64,000 bases of DNA, from assembly GCF_025420485.1 (NCBI RefSeq), contig NZ_JAOEFD010000003.1, forward strand, positions 62,001-126,000, given 5' to 3'. Below, in pieces: positions 48,805 through 57,983 of this stretch. The notes under the pieces were generated by a model, which was not told the DNA's origin, did no database searches, and saw only the letters and a list, made by a program, of their open reading frames with translations. The translations under genes and the position numbers were made by a program. How positions within the stretch are numbered: position 1 is the stretch's first letter; every line of letters starts with the position of its first letter. This DNA is from Nesterenkonia marinintestina. GTDB lineage: Bacteria; Actinomycetota; Actinomycetes; Actinomycetales; Micrococcaceae.

Positions 48805-48810
48805 ATCCTA
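48805..48810 (-). promoter_or_regulatory. rnpB promoter -10 box
   Basis: TAGGAT six bases before the predicted RNase P RNA 5' end. Confidence 0.65.
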
Positions 48811-48861
48811 CGTCCCACCCCGGCATGCGCCGGATCCGCCGGTTCAGCCGACTCAGCCGAC

Positions 48862-49266
48862 TCAGCCGCCCAGGCCCGCCTGTTCGTCCGGCTGGTGGAT
48901 TCCGAAGATGTTGCCCTCGGTGTCGTGGAAGTATCCCTGCCAGGCCATGCCGGGCAGCGCGTACTTGGGCAGGGCCACAGTGCCGCCCGCCTCAGCGATC
49001 TCTGCACCGACGGCGTCGTAGTCCTCGACGGCCATGGTGACCACGAATGCGTTGACGCACCGTCCGGGCTCCGGCTCCGGTCCTCGGCGCAGCATCATGC
49101 CGCCGTCGATGCCCGGCCGGTCGTCCCCTCCGGTGCGGATGCCGAAGTACGGCATGCCGGCGTACTCGCTGTAGTCCTCGTACTCCCAGCCGAAGACCCG
49201 CGCGTAGAAGCCTCGCGCCCGCTCCATATCGGTGGCTTGGATCTCGAAGTGGATCGGACGCGTCAT
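48862..49266 (-). CDS. VOC family (glyoxalase/dioxygenase-fold) protein
   Basis: 134-residue protein of two beta-alpha-beta-beta-beta modules: RPIHFEIQATDMERARGFYA, FGWEYEDY, then AFVVTMAVEDYDAVGAE and WQGYFHDTEGNIFGIHQPD. The metal-ligand positions (His in IHFEI and Glu/His near the end of each module) are partly present, so metal-dependent isomerase, dioxygenase or binding roles are all possible. GGAGGAG about seven bases before ATG 49266 decides the start. It is divergent from yaaA and its end lies 64 bases before rnpB. Confidence 0.85.
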   Translation of the reverse strand: MTRPIHFEIQATDMERARGFYARVFGWEYEDYSEYAGMPYFGIRTGGDDRPGIDGGMMLRRGPEPEPGRCVNAFVVTMAVEDYDAVGAEIAEAGGTVALPKYALPGMAWQGYFHDTEGNIFGIHQPDEQAGLGG

Positions 49267-49366
49267 GTGGAGCTCCTCCGCTCGACGGGCGCCGCCTTCG
49301 ACGCCCTCTGAGCAGCGAGTCTGCACCCCGGTCCGCAGAGTCACAAGGTCTGAGGACCGACGTTGG

Positions 49367-49378
49367 TAGTCTGCTCTG
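49367..49378 (+). promoter_or_regulatory. yaaA promoter -10 box, leaderless start
   Basis: TAGTCT at 49367-49372, six bases before the ATG at 49379; no ribosome-binding sequence between. Confidence 0.65.
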
Positions 49379-50173
49379 ATGCTCATCTACCTGCCGCCCT
49401 CCGAGGGCAAGACGCCGCCCGGCTCCGACGACGCCGCCGGGGCGCCCGTGGCCCCGCAGGAGATGCTCCTCCCCCAGCTCGCCGAGCGCCGCGAGCAGGT
49501 GATCGATGCCCTGATCCAGACCTCTCAGGCCCCTGACGCGAAGCAGGTCCTGCGCGTCGGTGCCACCGTGACGGAGGAGGTGCGGGCGAACCTCGACCTC
49601 CGTCACGCCCCCACCGCCCCGGCGCAGCAGCTCTACAGCGGCGTGCTGTTCGACGCCCTGGACCCTCAGGGACTCGACACATCGGCACAGGCCCGTGCCG
49701 ACGAGTCGGTGCTGATCTTCTCCGGCCTGTTCGGAGTCACCGGCTTCTCGGACCGGCTCCCGGCGCACCGGCTCTCCATGGGCGTCACGCTCCGACCCTT
49801 CGGCGACGACCGCGATCCCGGCCCGCTGGGTTCGTTCTGGCGTCGCGCCATGTCCGAACCGCTGGACGACCATGTGGGCGACGAGCTCGTCCTGGACTGC
49901 CGCTCCTCCTCCTATGCCGCGGCGCATCGACCGCCGTCGGAGCAGACTGTGGCGGTCAACAGCTTCACCGAGGCCGACGGCGCACGGAAGGTGGTGACCC
50001 ACTTCGCCAAGCGGGCGCGGGGTGAGCTCGTCGGCATGCTGCTGCGCGCGGAGGCCCGGGCGCAGAGCATCGACGACGTGGCTGAGATCGCCGCAGAGCG
50101 CTGGGAGGTCGAGGTGCGGCCTGCAGAGGGACGCCGGCCCCACCAGCTGGACCTGATCTCAGCAGGGGAATGA
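49379..50173 (+). CDS. yaaA: YaaA (UPF0246/DUF328) family peroxide-stress protein
   Basis: 264 residues beginning MLIYLPPSEGKT, a characteristic YaaA opening (LSPSK in E. coli). Later family blocks include FSGLFGVTGFSDRLPAHRLS and KVVTHFAKRARGELVGMLL. E. coli YaaA limits intracellular iron after H2O2 stress and binds DNA; a similar protective role is plausible here but unproven. Leaderless-type promoter. Convergent with the RNase H gene, 32 bases apart without an obvious terminator. Confidence 0.9.
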   Translation: MLIYLPPSEGKTPPGSDDAAGAPVAPQEMLLPQLAERREQVIDALIQTSQAPDAKQVLRVGATVTEEVRANLDLRHAPTAPAQQLYSGVLFDALDPQGLDTSAQARADESVLIFSGLFGVTGFSDRLPAHRLSMGVTLRPFGDDRDPGPLGSFWRRAMSEPLDDHVGDELVLDCRSSSYAAAHRPPSEQTVAVNSFTEADGARKVVTHFAKRARGELVGMLLRAEARAQSIDDVAEIAAERWEVEVRPAEGRRPHQLDLISAGE

Positions 50174-50205
50174 CGCGCCGCCGACCTCATCGCGCCGCAC
50201 GAGGG

Positions 50206-50658
50206 TCACCTCTCCGGTCGGATCCGGCTGCTCGCAGGGTCCCACCGCCGACCGGCGGCGGAGGCGTCCATGGCCTCGTTGCTCAACGCGTCGGCGTCGC
50301 CGTTCTGGGCGCGCGGGATCCAGGTGAACGTCACGTTCATCAGCGGCAGGACCGCCGCCGCCTCGGCGGCGAGCCGTCGCATGTCCTCGTGTCTGATCCT
50401 CCATCGTCCGCTCATCTGTTCGACGACGAGCTTGGAGTCCATACGCACTTCGATCTGCGCGGCGTCGTCGATGTCGCGGGCCAGCCGCAGACCCTCGATT
50501 AGTCCGGTGTACTCCGCCACGTTGTTGCTCGCCCGCCCGAGCGGTGTGGCCCGCGCGGCCAGGATGCGGCCGGAGGCGTCGCGCACCAGGGCCCCGGAAC
50601 CGGCGATCCCGGGGTTGCCGCGGCTCCCGCCGTCGGCTTCTACGATGAGGTCCGGCAC
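50206..50658 (-). CDS. RNase H family protein (single domain)
   Basis: 150-residue RNase HI-type enzyme that cuts RNA in RNA-DNA hybrids. VEADGGSRGNPGIAGSG carries the first Asp, NNVAEYTGLIEGLRLA the Glu, EVRMDSKLVVEQMSG the second Asp, and IPRAQNGDADALSNEAMD the last His/Asp region. In mycobacteria this domain is fused to an acid-phosphatase (CobC-like) domain and preceded by a zinc-ribbon gene next to a Nif3 gene. Both the fusion and the zinc-ribbon gene are missing here, with only 42 bases between it and the Nif3-like gene. GTG start with GAAAGGA. Confidence 0.9.
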   Translation of the reverse strand: MPDLIVEADGGSRGNPGIAGSGALVRDASGRILAARATPLGRASNNVAEYTGLIEGLRLARDIDDAAQIEVRMDSKLVVEQMSGRWRIRHEDMRRLAAEAAAVLPLMNVTFTWIPRAQNGDADALSNEAMDASAAGRRWDPASSRIRPER

Positions 50659-50700
50659 AGGTGTCCTTTCGGAGGGGGACGGTCGGATCCGCGGACGAGC

Positions 50701-51606
50701 CTATCGTCCCGGAGTGATGACGAAGTCCCAGGGGTCGGTGTTGATGCCCGAGACCGCGACCTCGGCCTCGAATCCCCGGTCGGCGAGCGCTCGGTCCAAC
50801 GCCTGCGCGGCCGCGGGCAGCCAGAGCCATTCGGAGGCGAAGTGGGAGACGTCGATGAGGTAGGGGCGCCCGTCACGCACCGCCTCGCGGGCCTCCGAGG
50901 CGGGGTGATGCCGCAGATCGGCGGTGACGAACACGTCGGCCTCGGCCGCCCGCGCCGCCTGGAGCAGCCCGTCCCCCGCCCCGCCGCACAGTGCGACCCG
51001 GCGGACGAATCCGTCCCGGTCGCCGGCCACGCGGACGCCTCCGGCCACGGAGGGCAGGACGGAGAAGACGGTCGCGGCGAAGTCTCCGAGGGTGGTCCCC
51101 TGCGGCAGAGTCCCGACCCGTCCGAGGCCCTCCTCGCCGAGGCCGTCGGGGGCCGGACTCAGAGGCTCGGCGTCCTCGATCCCGAGGATCTCGGTGAGGA
51201 CGTCGTTGACGCCGCCGACCGCCGAGTCACCGTTGGTGTGGGCCGTCAGCAGGGCGCATCCGGACTCGATCAGACGATGGACGACCTCACCCTTGAAGCC
51301 GTCGGCCTCCACGCTGTTCACCGGCCGGAGCAGCAGCGGATGATGGGTGATCAGCAGGTCGGCACCGGCGCCGCAGGCCTCCTCCACGACGGCCCGCACC
51401 GGATCGACGGCGAAGTGGACGGTCCGCACCTCGGCGTCGCGTCGCCCCGCCACGAGTCCCACGGCGTCCCAGTCCTCCGCCAGTCCGGCCGGCCAGAGCT
51501 CCTCGGCGACGTCGAGGACGTCCCGGAGCCGGGGGGTCCGCCGCGCCGCGCCGGCGCCCTGGGTCGGATGGTCGGTCGGCACGGCCTGCTCGGGAGTCTG
51601 TGACAT
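50701..51606 (-). CDS. Nif3-like dinuclear metal-centre protein (YbgI/DUF34)
   Basis: 301 residues. DLLITHHPLLLRPVNSVEAD (metal His pair), LLTAHTNGDSAVGGVND and the C-terminal IDVSHFASEWLWLP (His, Glu) give the ligands of the two-metal site. FVRRVALCGGAGDGLLQAA marks the inserted domain of the longer forms. Members are annotated as GTP cyclohydrolase I type 2 homologues, but no activity is established. ATG 51606 is seven bases after TAGAAC (51614-51619 on the minus strand), so leaderless initiation is likely; the open frame upstream lacks homology. Confidence 0.93.
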   Translation of the reverse strand: MSQTPEQAVPTDHPTQGAGAARRTPRLRDVLDVAEELWPAGLAEDWDAVGLVAGRRDAEVRTVHFAVDPVRAVVEEACGAGADLLITHHPLLLRPVNSVEADGFKGEVVHRLIESGCALLTAHTNGDSAVGGVNDVLTEILGIEDAEPLSPAPDGLGEEGLGRVGTLPQGTTLGDFAATVFSVLPSVAGGVRVAGDRDGFVRRVALCGGAGDGLLQAARAAEADVFVTADLRHHPASEAREAVRDGRPYLIDVSHFASEWLWLPAAAQALDRALADRGFEAEVAVSGINTDPWDFVITPGR

Positions 51607-51619
51607 ACCCACTGTTCTA
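51607..51619 (-). promoter_or_regulatory. Nif3-like gene promoter -10 box, leaderless start
   Basis: TAGAAC on the minus strand at 51614-51619, seven bases before the ATG at 51606. Confidence 0.5.
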
Positions 51620-51675
51620 CCGTCTGAGGGCACCGTGGTCATCACGGACACACCCTGGGACGGAGCCCGCGGGGA

Positions 51676-52296
51676 ATGAACCGGACCCGGGACGGGTTGT
51701 CGATCGACATGAGCATCAGCACTCGGACCTCGTCGTCCGCAGCCGCCCGAGACCGCGGCGGGCACCTGAGGACCCTGGTCATGGGCGCCGGCTGCTTCTG
51801 GTGCCTGGACTCGCTGGCGCGCCGGCTGCACGGAGTCACCGACGTCCGCAGCGTCTACACCGGAGGCACGGGTCCCGCCGTCTACGAGGCGGTCTGCTCC
51901 GGCACCACGGGACACGCCGAGGCGGTCGAGATCACCTACGATCCCGAGCAGCTTCCGACCGACGTCGTCTTCGACGTCTTCTTCTCCTCCCACGACCCGA
52001 CCTCGCTGAACCGACAGGGCTACGACGTCGGCACCCAGTACCGCTCGGTCCTCTTCTACTCCGACGACCGGGAACGGAGCGAGTTCGCCGAACGCATCGC
52101 CCGTGCGCAGGCGGCCTACGACCGACCCCTGATGACGGCGCTGGAGCCGCTGGGCCCGCTCTTCGAGGCCGAGCCCGAGCACCAGGACTTCCATTCCCGT
52201 CGGCCGGAGGTCGGCTACTGCCGAGTGATCATCGATCCCAAGGTCGCCCGTCTCAGGCAACGTTACGCCGCATGGCTCCGAGACCCCGACGGCTGA
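51676..52296 (+). CDS. msrA: Peptide methionine (S)-S-oxide reductase MsrA
   Basis: Repairs methionine-S-sulfoxide in proteins using a thiol reductant. The 206-residue protein has the catalytic GAGCFWCLD (Cys40 and Cys43), HAEAVEITYDPEQL, FFSSHDPTSLNRQGYDVGTQYRS and the C-terminal resolving-Cys region VGYCRVII. Length is near the family norm with an N-terminal extension of about 30 residues. The start may be ATG 51676 (GGAG 10 bases upstream) or 51709. The MsrB counterpart is at 61,020. Confidence 0.95.
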   Translation: MNRTRDGLSIDMSISTRTSSSAAARDRGGHLRTLVMGAGCFWCLDSLARRLHGVTDVRSVYTGGTGPAVYEAVCSGTTGHAEAVEITYDPEQLPTDVVFDVFFSSHDPTSLNRQGYDVGTQYRSVLFYSDDRERSEFAERIARAQAAYDRPLMTALEPLGPLFEAEPEHQDFHSRRPEVGYCRVIIDPKVARLRQRYAAWLRDPDG

Positions 52297-52377
52297 GGAG
52301 TCCGTCGATAGGCTGACAGAGCCGGACACTCCGATCAGGGCCCCCGATCCGAGACCGGCGACCAGAGAGTTCCGTCA

Positions 52378-52401
52378 GGTCCCGGTGCCCGCACCGGGAC
52401 C
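52378..52401 (+). terminator. Hairpin between msrA and cysK (terminator or cysK leader element)
   Basis: Perfect 11-bp inverted repeat, arms 52378-52388 and 52391-52401 with a two-base nominal loop, ending 30 bases before the cysK start. Position fits either a terminator of msrA or a leader stem of cysK. Confidence 0.5.
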
Positions 52402-52431
52402 GCCCGCAGCGAGAGAGGCGAGATCCCGACC

Positions 52432-53367
52432 ATGGCCAAGATCCTCGACAACATCACCCAGGCCGTCGGCGGCACGCCGATGGTCCGGCTCAACCGGCTC
52501 GACGCCGACCTGCCCGGCGATGTGGCCGTCAAGCTGGAGTTCTACAACCCGGCGAACTCGGTGAAGGACCGGATCGGCACGGCGATCGTCGACGCGGCCG
52601 AAGAGGCAGGCGTGCTCACTCCGGGCGGCACGATCGTGGAGGGCACCTCCGGCAACACCGGCATCGCCCTCGCCATGGTGGGCGCGGCCCGGGGCTATCG
52701 CGTGGTGCTGACCATGCCCGAGACCATGTCCACCGAACGTCGCGTCATGCTGCGCGCCTACGGGGCGGAGATCGTCCTGACCCCGGGTGCCGACGGGATG
52801 CGCGGAGCGGTCGAGAAGGCGAAGGCCATCGTCGAGGAGACCGACAACGCCATCTGGGCCCGCCAGTTCGCCAACGAGGCCAACACCAAGGTCCACTACC
52901 AGACCACCGGTGAGGAGATCTGGGACGCGACCGACGGTGCCGTCGACGTGCTCGTCGCCGGAGTCGGCACCGGCGGGACGATCACAGGCGCGGGACGTCG
53001 TCTCCGCGAACTCCGCCCCGACATCCGGATCGTGGCCGTGGAGCCCGAAGACTCCCCCATCCTCTCCGGCGGGAACCCGGGCCCCCACAAGATCCAGGGC
53101 ATCGGAGCGAACTTCGTCCCCGAGATCCTCGACCGCGAGATCTACGACGAGGTCCTCACCGCGAATCTGGACCGGGCGCTGAGCACGGCTCGCGAACTCG
53201 GCACCCAGGAGGGCATCCTCGGCGGCATCTCCACCGGCGCCAACGTCGCCGCCGCACTCGAGGTCGCGTCCCGTGAGGAGAACCGCGGCAAGCTCATCGT
53301 GACCGTCGCCTGCGACTACGGCGAACGCTACATCTCCACCCTGCTGTACGAAGACATCCGCGGCTGA
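52432..53367 (+). CDS. cysK: Cysteine synthase A (O-acetylserine sulfhydrylase)
   Basis: PLP enzyme that makes cysteine from O-acetylserine and sulfide. The 311-residue protein has [17 protein letters not shown] with the PLP lysine, [33 protein letters not shown] (phosphate-binding Gly loop) and [14 protein letters not shown], all typical of CysK. GAGGCGAG lies upstream of ATG. cysE follows after 77 bases, giving the classic cysK-cysE pair and the cysteine synthase complex. Confidence 0.98.
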   Translation: MAKILDNITQAVGGTPMVRLNRLDADLPGDVAVKLEFYNPANSVKDRIGTAIVDAAEEAGVLTPGGTIVEGTSGNTGIALAMVGAARGYRVVLTMPETMSTERRVMLRAYGAEIVLTPGADGMRGAVEKAKAIVEETDNAIWARQFANEANTKVHYQTTGEEIWDATDGAVDVLVAGVGTGGTITGAGRRLRELRPDIRIVAVEPEDSPILSGGNPGPHKIQGIGANFVPEILDREIYDEVLTANLDRALSTARELGTQEGILGGISTGANVAAALEVASREENRGKLIVTVACDYGERYISTLLYEDIRG

Positions 53368-53444
53368 GCGGACCGTCCGCGGTCCCGCACGGCCTCAGCC
53401 TCCACCCCGACGGCCCCTGCGCCGCCCGACCGAGGGAGCACCCG

Positions 53445-54044
53445 ATGGGCATCCTGAACCGACTCCGCGACACCGTGCGTGAGGACATCCGCTCCGCCCG
53501 AGAGCACGACCCCGCCGCACGCAGCGACGCGGAGATCGCCATCGTCTACTCCGGGCTGCATGCCATCTGGTCCCACCGGGTGGCCCATCAGATGTGGCGC
53601 CATGAACGCCTGAGGACGGCGGCCCGTGCCCTCTCGCAGGTGACCCGCGGCGTGACCGGCATCGAGATCCACCCGGGAGCCACCATCGGACGGCGGTTCT
53701 TCATCGACCACGGCATGGGTGTCGTCATCGGTGAGACGGCGGAGATCGGCGACGACGTCATGCTCTACCAGGGAGTGACCCTGGGCGGGCGCTCGCTCGA
53801 GGCCGTGAAGCGTCACCCGACCCTGGGCGACGGCGTCGTCGTCGGCGCCGGGGCCAAGGTGCTCGGTCCCGTCGAGATCGGAGCCGGATCCGCCGTGGGT
53901 GCGAACGCCGTGGTGGTGAAGTCGGCGCCGGACGACTCCATCCTCACCGGCATCCCCGCCCATTCGCGTGAGCGCAGGGAGCAGGAGCGGAAGCCGGCGG
54001 TCGACCCGGCCGAATATGCGCTGGATCCGGCGCTGTTCATCTGA
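53445..54044 (+). CDS. cysE: Serine O-acetyltransferase
   Basis: Acetylates serine with acetyl-CoA, the committed step to cysteine. The 199-residue protein has a helical N-terminus and a left-handed beta-helix of hexapeptide repeats ([40 protein letters not shown]), with catalytic His in FIDHGMG. The C-terminus ends DPALFI; a terminal Ile in this position is what CysK needs to dock, consistent with the neighbouring cysK. Shorter N-terminus than E. coli CysE, as in many Gram-positives. Confidence 0.97.
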   Translation: MGILNRLRDTVREDIRSAREHDPAARSDAEIAIVYSGLHAIWSHRVAHQMWRHERLRTAARALSQVTRGVTGIEIHPGATIGRRFFIDHGMGVVIGETAEIGDDVMLYQGVTLGGRSLEAVKRHPTLGDGVVVGAGAKVLGPVEIGAGSAVGANAVVVKSAPDDSILTGIPAHSRERREQERKPAVDPAEYALDPALFI

Positions 54045-54093
54045 GGCGATCGGGGCTGCGCCGCGCCGAGCAGGGAGGCGGGGGTGGTCCCCG

Positions 54094-55536
54094 TCAGGCC
54101 TCCACCTCGCCGCGGTCGCCGGACCACAGCGTGTGGAAGGTGCCCTCCTGATCCACCCGTCGATAGGTGTGGGCGCCGAAGTAGTCCCGCAGGCCCTGGG
54201 TCAGTGAGGCCGGGAGCCGCTCCCGCCGCAGCCCGTCGTAGTAGGCCAGCGAGGAGCCGAACACCGGGGCGGGCACTCCATGGGTCGCCGCGGCGGCGAC
54301 CACCCGGCGCCATGCCGGCAGACATTCGTTGATCGCCTCGGTGAAGTCCTCAGCCAGCAGGAGGTTGGCCGGACGGCGGGACGCCGGGACCTCGAAGGCC
54401 TTCATGATGGTGTCCAGCAGGTCGGCCCGGATGATGCAACCGGCCCGCCACAGCGAGGCCACGGACCTCAGGTCCAGGTCCCAGCCGTACTCCTCACCGG
54501 CTGCGACCAGCATGTCGAGCCCCTGGGCGTAGGCGACCAGCTTCGAGGCGTAGAGGGCCTTGCGGACGTCCTCGACGAAGTCGGGGCCGTAGTCCGGCGC
54601 GGGGGCATGTTCGTCGATCCCCGAGCTGAACACGGCGGTGGTCCGGCGGCGCAGATCCTCCTGGGAGGAGATCGAGCGGGCGAACACCGATTCGGCGATC
54701 GCAGTCACCGGTGACCCCACCTCCAGGGCGGAGATCGCCGTCCACCGGCCGGTGCCCTTCTGCCCGGCCGCATCGACGATGACGTCGACCAGCGGACGAC
54801 CGGTGATCTCGTCCTCCTGCTCGAGGACCTCGGAGGTGATCTCGATGAGGTACGACGCCAGGTCGGTGGTGTTCCATTCGCGGAAGACCTCGGCCTGGGC
54901 GGCCGGTTCGAGCCCGGCGAGGCTGCGCATCAGGTCATAGGCCTCACCGATGACCTGCATATCGGCGTACTCGATGCCGTTGTGGACCATCTTCACGTAG
55001 TGGCCGGCCCCGTCCGTGCCGATCCACGCGCAGCACGGCTCACCGTGGAAGTCGGCGGCGATCCGCTCCAGCATCGGTCCGAGCGCGGCGTAGGACTCCT
55101 CGGAGCCTCCGGGCATGATCGACGGCCCGTTGAGCGCGCCCTCCTCGCCTCCGGAGACGCCGACTCCGACGAAGTGGATCCCCCGCTCCCGAAGGGACTG
55201 CTCACGCCGTCGGGTCTCCTCGAAGAAGGAGTTGCCGCCGTCGATGATGATGTCGCCCTCGTCGAGCAGCGGCACGAGCTCGTCGATGACGGCGTCGACC
55301 GGGGAGCCGGCCTTGACCATCAGCAGCACCCGACGCGGTCGGTCGAGCGACTCCACCAGCTCGGTGAGCGTCTCGGTGCGGACGAACGCACCCTCCTCGC
55401 CGTGGGCCTGCAGCAGCGCGTCCGTCTTGGCCGCGGACCGGTTGTGGAGCGCCACCGTGAAGCCGTTCCGAGCGAGGTTGCGTGCCAGGTTGGCACCCAT
55501 GACGGCCAGTCCGGTGACTCCGATGTCGGCGGTCAT
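54094..55536 (-). CDS. gnd: 6-phosphogluconate dehydrogenase, decarboxylating
   Basis: Oxidative pentose phosphate enzyme giving ribulose-5-phosphate, CO2 and NADPH. The 480-residue protein has an N-terminal Rossmann fold (VTGLAVMGANLARNLARNGF, HNRS as in NADP-binding forms), VGVSGGEEGALNGPSIMPGG, KMVHNGIEYADMQVIGE and DAAGQKGTGRWTAISALE, then the C-terminal IIRADLLD and RRDYFGAHTY-type tail. Full length for the homodimeric long form. Convergent with cysE; supplies substrate for RpiB and NADPH for thiol systems. Confidence 0.98.
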   Translation of the reverse strand: MTADIGVTGLAVMGANLARNLARNGFTVALHNRSAAKTDALLQAHGEEGAFVRTETLTELVESLDRPRRVLLMVKAGSPVDAVIDELVPLLDEGDIIIDGGNSFFEETRRREQSLRERGIHFVGVGVSGGEEGALNGPSIMPGGSEESYAALGPMLERIAADFHGEPCCAWIGTDGAGHYVKMVHNGIEYADMQVIGEAYDLMRSLAGLEPAAQAEVFREWNTTDLASYLIEITSEVLEQEDEITGRPLVDVIVDAAGQKGTGRWTAISALEVGSPVTAIAESVFARSISSQEDLRRRTTAVFSSGIDEHAPAPDYGPDFVEDVRKALYASKLVAYAQGLDMLVAAGEEYGWDLDLRSVASLWRAGCIIRADLLDTIMKAFEVPASRRPANLLLAEDFTEAINECLPAWRRVVAAAATHGVPAPVFGSSLAYYDGLRRERLPASLTQGLRDYFGAHTYRRVDQEGTFHTLWSGDRGEVEA

Positions 55537-55619
55537 TCAGTCTCCTTGGTGCGGGGGCGGGCGGCAGGACCACTCTAGTCGCTCGGGTCCGTCACGGAGC
55601 GAGCGGCTGCGGTGCGCCG

Positions 55620-56555
55620 TCAGTCCCCGACGGCCTCGCGGCCCCGCTGGACGATGTGCGGGTCCGGCTCCCCGACGACCTCGTGGTCCTTGCCCTCGTA
55701 CTCGAACTGGCTCAGGAAGTAGCGCATGGCGTTGAGCCGGGCACGCTTCTTGTCGTTGGACTTGATCGTCGTCCAGGGGGCGTGGTCGGTGTCGGTCCGC
55801 AGGAACATCTGCTCCTTGGCCTCCGTGTAGTCCTCCCACCGGTCGAGGGACTCCAGGTCCATCGGCGAGAGCTTCCACTGACGCACCGGATCGATCTGCC
55901 GGATGGCGAACCGGGTGCGCTGCTCCTTCTGGGTCACCGAGAACCAGAACTTCGTCAGATGGATGCCGGCGTCGACGAGCATCTGCTCGAACTGCGGAGC
56001 CTGTCGCATGAAGATCTCGTACTCCTCGTCCGAACAGAACCCCATCACCCGCTCCACTCCGGCGCGGTTGTACCAGGACCGGTCGAACAGGACCATCTCC
56101 CCGGCGGTGGGCAGACGGTCGATGTAGCGCTGGAAGTACCACTGGCCGCGCTCCCGGTCGGAGGGCTTGTTCAGCGCCACGACCCGGGCCGTCCGAGGGT
56201 TGAGGTGTTCGGTGAACCTCTTGATCGTGCCGCCCTTGCCGGCCGCGTCCCGTCCTTCGAAGACGACCACATGCTTCAGGCCGTGGTCCTCCGCCCAGTA
56301 CTGGAACTTCAGCAGCTCCACCTGCAGGTGGTACTTCTCGATCTCGTAGACCTCGCGGCTGAGCCGCTCGTCGTAGGGGTAGTTCTCCTGCCAGGTCTCG
56401 ACGGCATTGCCCTGGGGATCGATCAGATCGGGGTCAGGGGTGTGCCCGTCGAGCACCTGATAGCCGCCGTCGCGCAGCCGGTCGATGAATTCGCGCAGAT
56501 TCTCCCTGGGGGTGTCCTCCACGTCGAACCATGACTCATCGAGCGATTCCTTCAT
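55620..56555 (-). CDS. ppk2: Polyphosphate kinase 2
   Basis: Transfers phosphate between polyphosphate and nucleotides. The 311-residue single-domain protein has Walker A (FEGRDAAGKGGTIKRFTEHL), the lid motif region NKPSDRERGQWYFQRYI and Walker B (VLFDRSWYNRAGVERVMGF). The later DPVRQWKLSPMDLESLDRW is conserved in class I PPK2. GGAGGAGAGG six bases before ATG 56555 decides the start over the in-frame ATGs upstream. Monocistronic, between gnd and zapE on the same strand. Confidence 0.95.
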   Translation of the reverse strand: MKESLDESWFDVEDTPRENLREFIDRLRDGGYQVLDGHTPDPDLIDPQGNAVETWQENYPYDERLSREVYEIEKYHLQVELLKFQYWAEDHGLKHVVVFEGRDAAGKGGTIKRFTEHLNPRTARVVALNKPSDRERGQWYFQRYIDRLPTAGEMVLFDRSWYNRAGVERVMGFCSDEEYEIFMRQAPQFEQMLVDAGIHLTKFWFSVTQKEQRTRFAIRQIDPVRQWKLSPMDLESLDRWEDYTEAKEQMFLRTDTDHAPWTTIKSNDKKRARLNAMRYFLSQFEYEGKDHEVVGEPDPHIVQRGREAVGD

Positions 56556-56749
56556 CGCCTCTCCTCCCTGACGCCCCATCACCTGGACCGGGGACGCGGG
56601 ATCGTGTGTCCCGCATCTCTGCCGGTCAGCCGCCGACGGCCCGGCGACGCCGTCGTCCGCGCGCCGCAGCGGCTCACTGCCATCCTACTCGGTGCCGGGC
56701 TCCCGGACGCCGCCGGACGCGGGAGCCGATCGGAACGTCGGATGAACGC

Positions 56750-57802
56750 TCAGAGCGCGTCCTCGCCCATCTGTCCGGCGCGCGCGAGGGCCGTGAGTCG
56801 GGACACGGCTCGGTTGTACTTCTTCATGTAGCCGCCCGACATCATCTCCTCGGTGAACAGTGCGTCGAAGGGCCGTCCCGAGGCCAGGACCCTGACGTTC
56901 TGGTCGTAGAGGCGGTCCGCCAGCACGACGAAGCGCAGCGCCACCGACTGGGACTCGATGGTCTCCACATCGCGGAGCACCAGCACGTCGACCCCTTCGA
57001 CGAGCTGTCCGTACCGGCTCGGATGCACCTGGGTCAGATGCGAGGTGAGCTCCGAGAAGTCGTCCACCGCCACGGCGGCCTCCGGGAAGGTCTCCTCGGC
57101 GACGCTCTCCAGCTCCGAGGTCTCCAGGGGGGCGGGAGCCTCGGGCAGGCCGCGATGCCGGTAGTCCTCCCCGTCGACCCGGATCGCCTCGAACTGATCG
57201 GCCAGGACCTGGATCTCCCGCTTGAAGTCCTGCGCGGCGAATCGGCCGTCGCCCAGCGATCCGGGAAGCGTGTTCGAGGTGGCGGCGAGCTTCACACCGG
57301 CGTCGGCCAGCTCGCGCATGAGGCGTGACATCAGGACGGTGTCCCCGGGATCGTCGAGCTCGAACTCGTCGATGCACACCAGGGAGTACTCGCTGAGCAC
57401 ATCCACCGTGCGGCGGAAGGAGAGCGCTCCGACCAGGTTCGTGTACTCGACGAATGTGCCGAACGCCCGCTGACCCGAGGAGGCGTGGTAGAGCGAGGCC
57501 AGCAGGTGGGTCTTCCCGACCCCGAACCCGCCGTCCAGGTAGATCCCGCTCGGCGACGCCGTGCGACGTCCTCCCCCGAACAGGCGTCCCAGGAGACCGC
57601 CGCCGCCGGACCCCCGTCCGACCGTCTCCGAGAACTCCCGCAGCCGTTCGACGGCGTGGGCCTGCGACGGATGGTTCGGGTCCGGGATGTAGGAGTCGAA
57701 GGAGACCTCTGCGAAGCGGAACGACGGTCGCAGCCCCTCGAGCAGCTCGCCGACGCCGACCTTCGGGCTGCGGCTGCTGAGCGGAGTGGCGGTGGACGTC
57801 AT
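56750..57802 (-). CDS. zapE: ZapE/AFG1-type ATPase
   Basis: AFG1-like AAA ATPase; the E. coli homologue ZapE acts at the division ring. The 350-residue protein shows IYLDGGFGVGKTHLLASLYH (Walker A), SLVCIDEFELDDPGDTVLMS (Walker B), KLAATSNTLPGSLGDGRF (sensor region) and RFVVLADRLYDQNV near the end. ATG 57802 begins MTSTATPLSSRSP; the longer upstream frame shows no family residues. A GSGGGGLLGRLFGGG insertion before the Walker A probably forms a flexible loop. A mitochondrial-type quality-control role is an alternative. Confidence 0.92.
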   Translation of the reverse strand: MTSTATPLSSRSPKVGVGELLEGLRPSFRFAEVSFDSYIPDPNHPSQAHAVERLREFSETVGRGSGGGGLLGRLFGGGRRTASPSGIYLDGGFGVGKTHLLASLYHASSGQRAFGTFVEYTNLVGALSFRRTVDVLSEYSLVCIDEFELDDPGDTVLMSRLMRELADAGVKLAATSNTLPGSLGDGRFAAQDFKREIQVLADQFEAIRVDGEDYRHRGLPEAPAPLETSELESVAEETFPEAAVAVDDFSELTSHLTQVHPSRYGQLVEGVDVLVLRDVETIESQSVALRFVVLADRLYDQNVRVLASGRPFDALFTEEMMSGGYMKKYNRAVSRLTALARAGQMGEDAL

Positions 57803-57927
57803 CGGAGACCTCGTTCTGTGGGGCTGGTCATGCGGAGCCGGTCGGGTGAGACCTGTGTGCCGCCACTCTACCGCCGGCCGGTGTGTCAGCAGATGACGTC
57901 GGCTGTCTGTCGTGCGGGCCCGGCCGA

Positions 57928-57933
57928 TACGAT
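57928..57933 (+). promoter_or_regulatory. sseA promoter -10 box
   Basis: TACGAT at 57928-57933, about 45 bases before the sseA ATG. Confidence 0.4.
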
Positions 57934-57983
57934 GCCGGTGGAGCACGTGATCCGACCGGCACCGACCAGAAAGGCCGTCCCCC

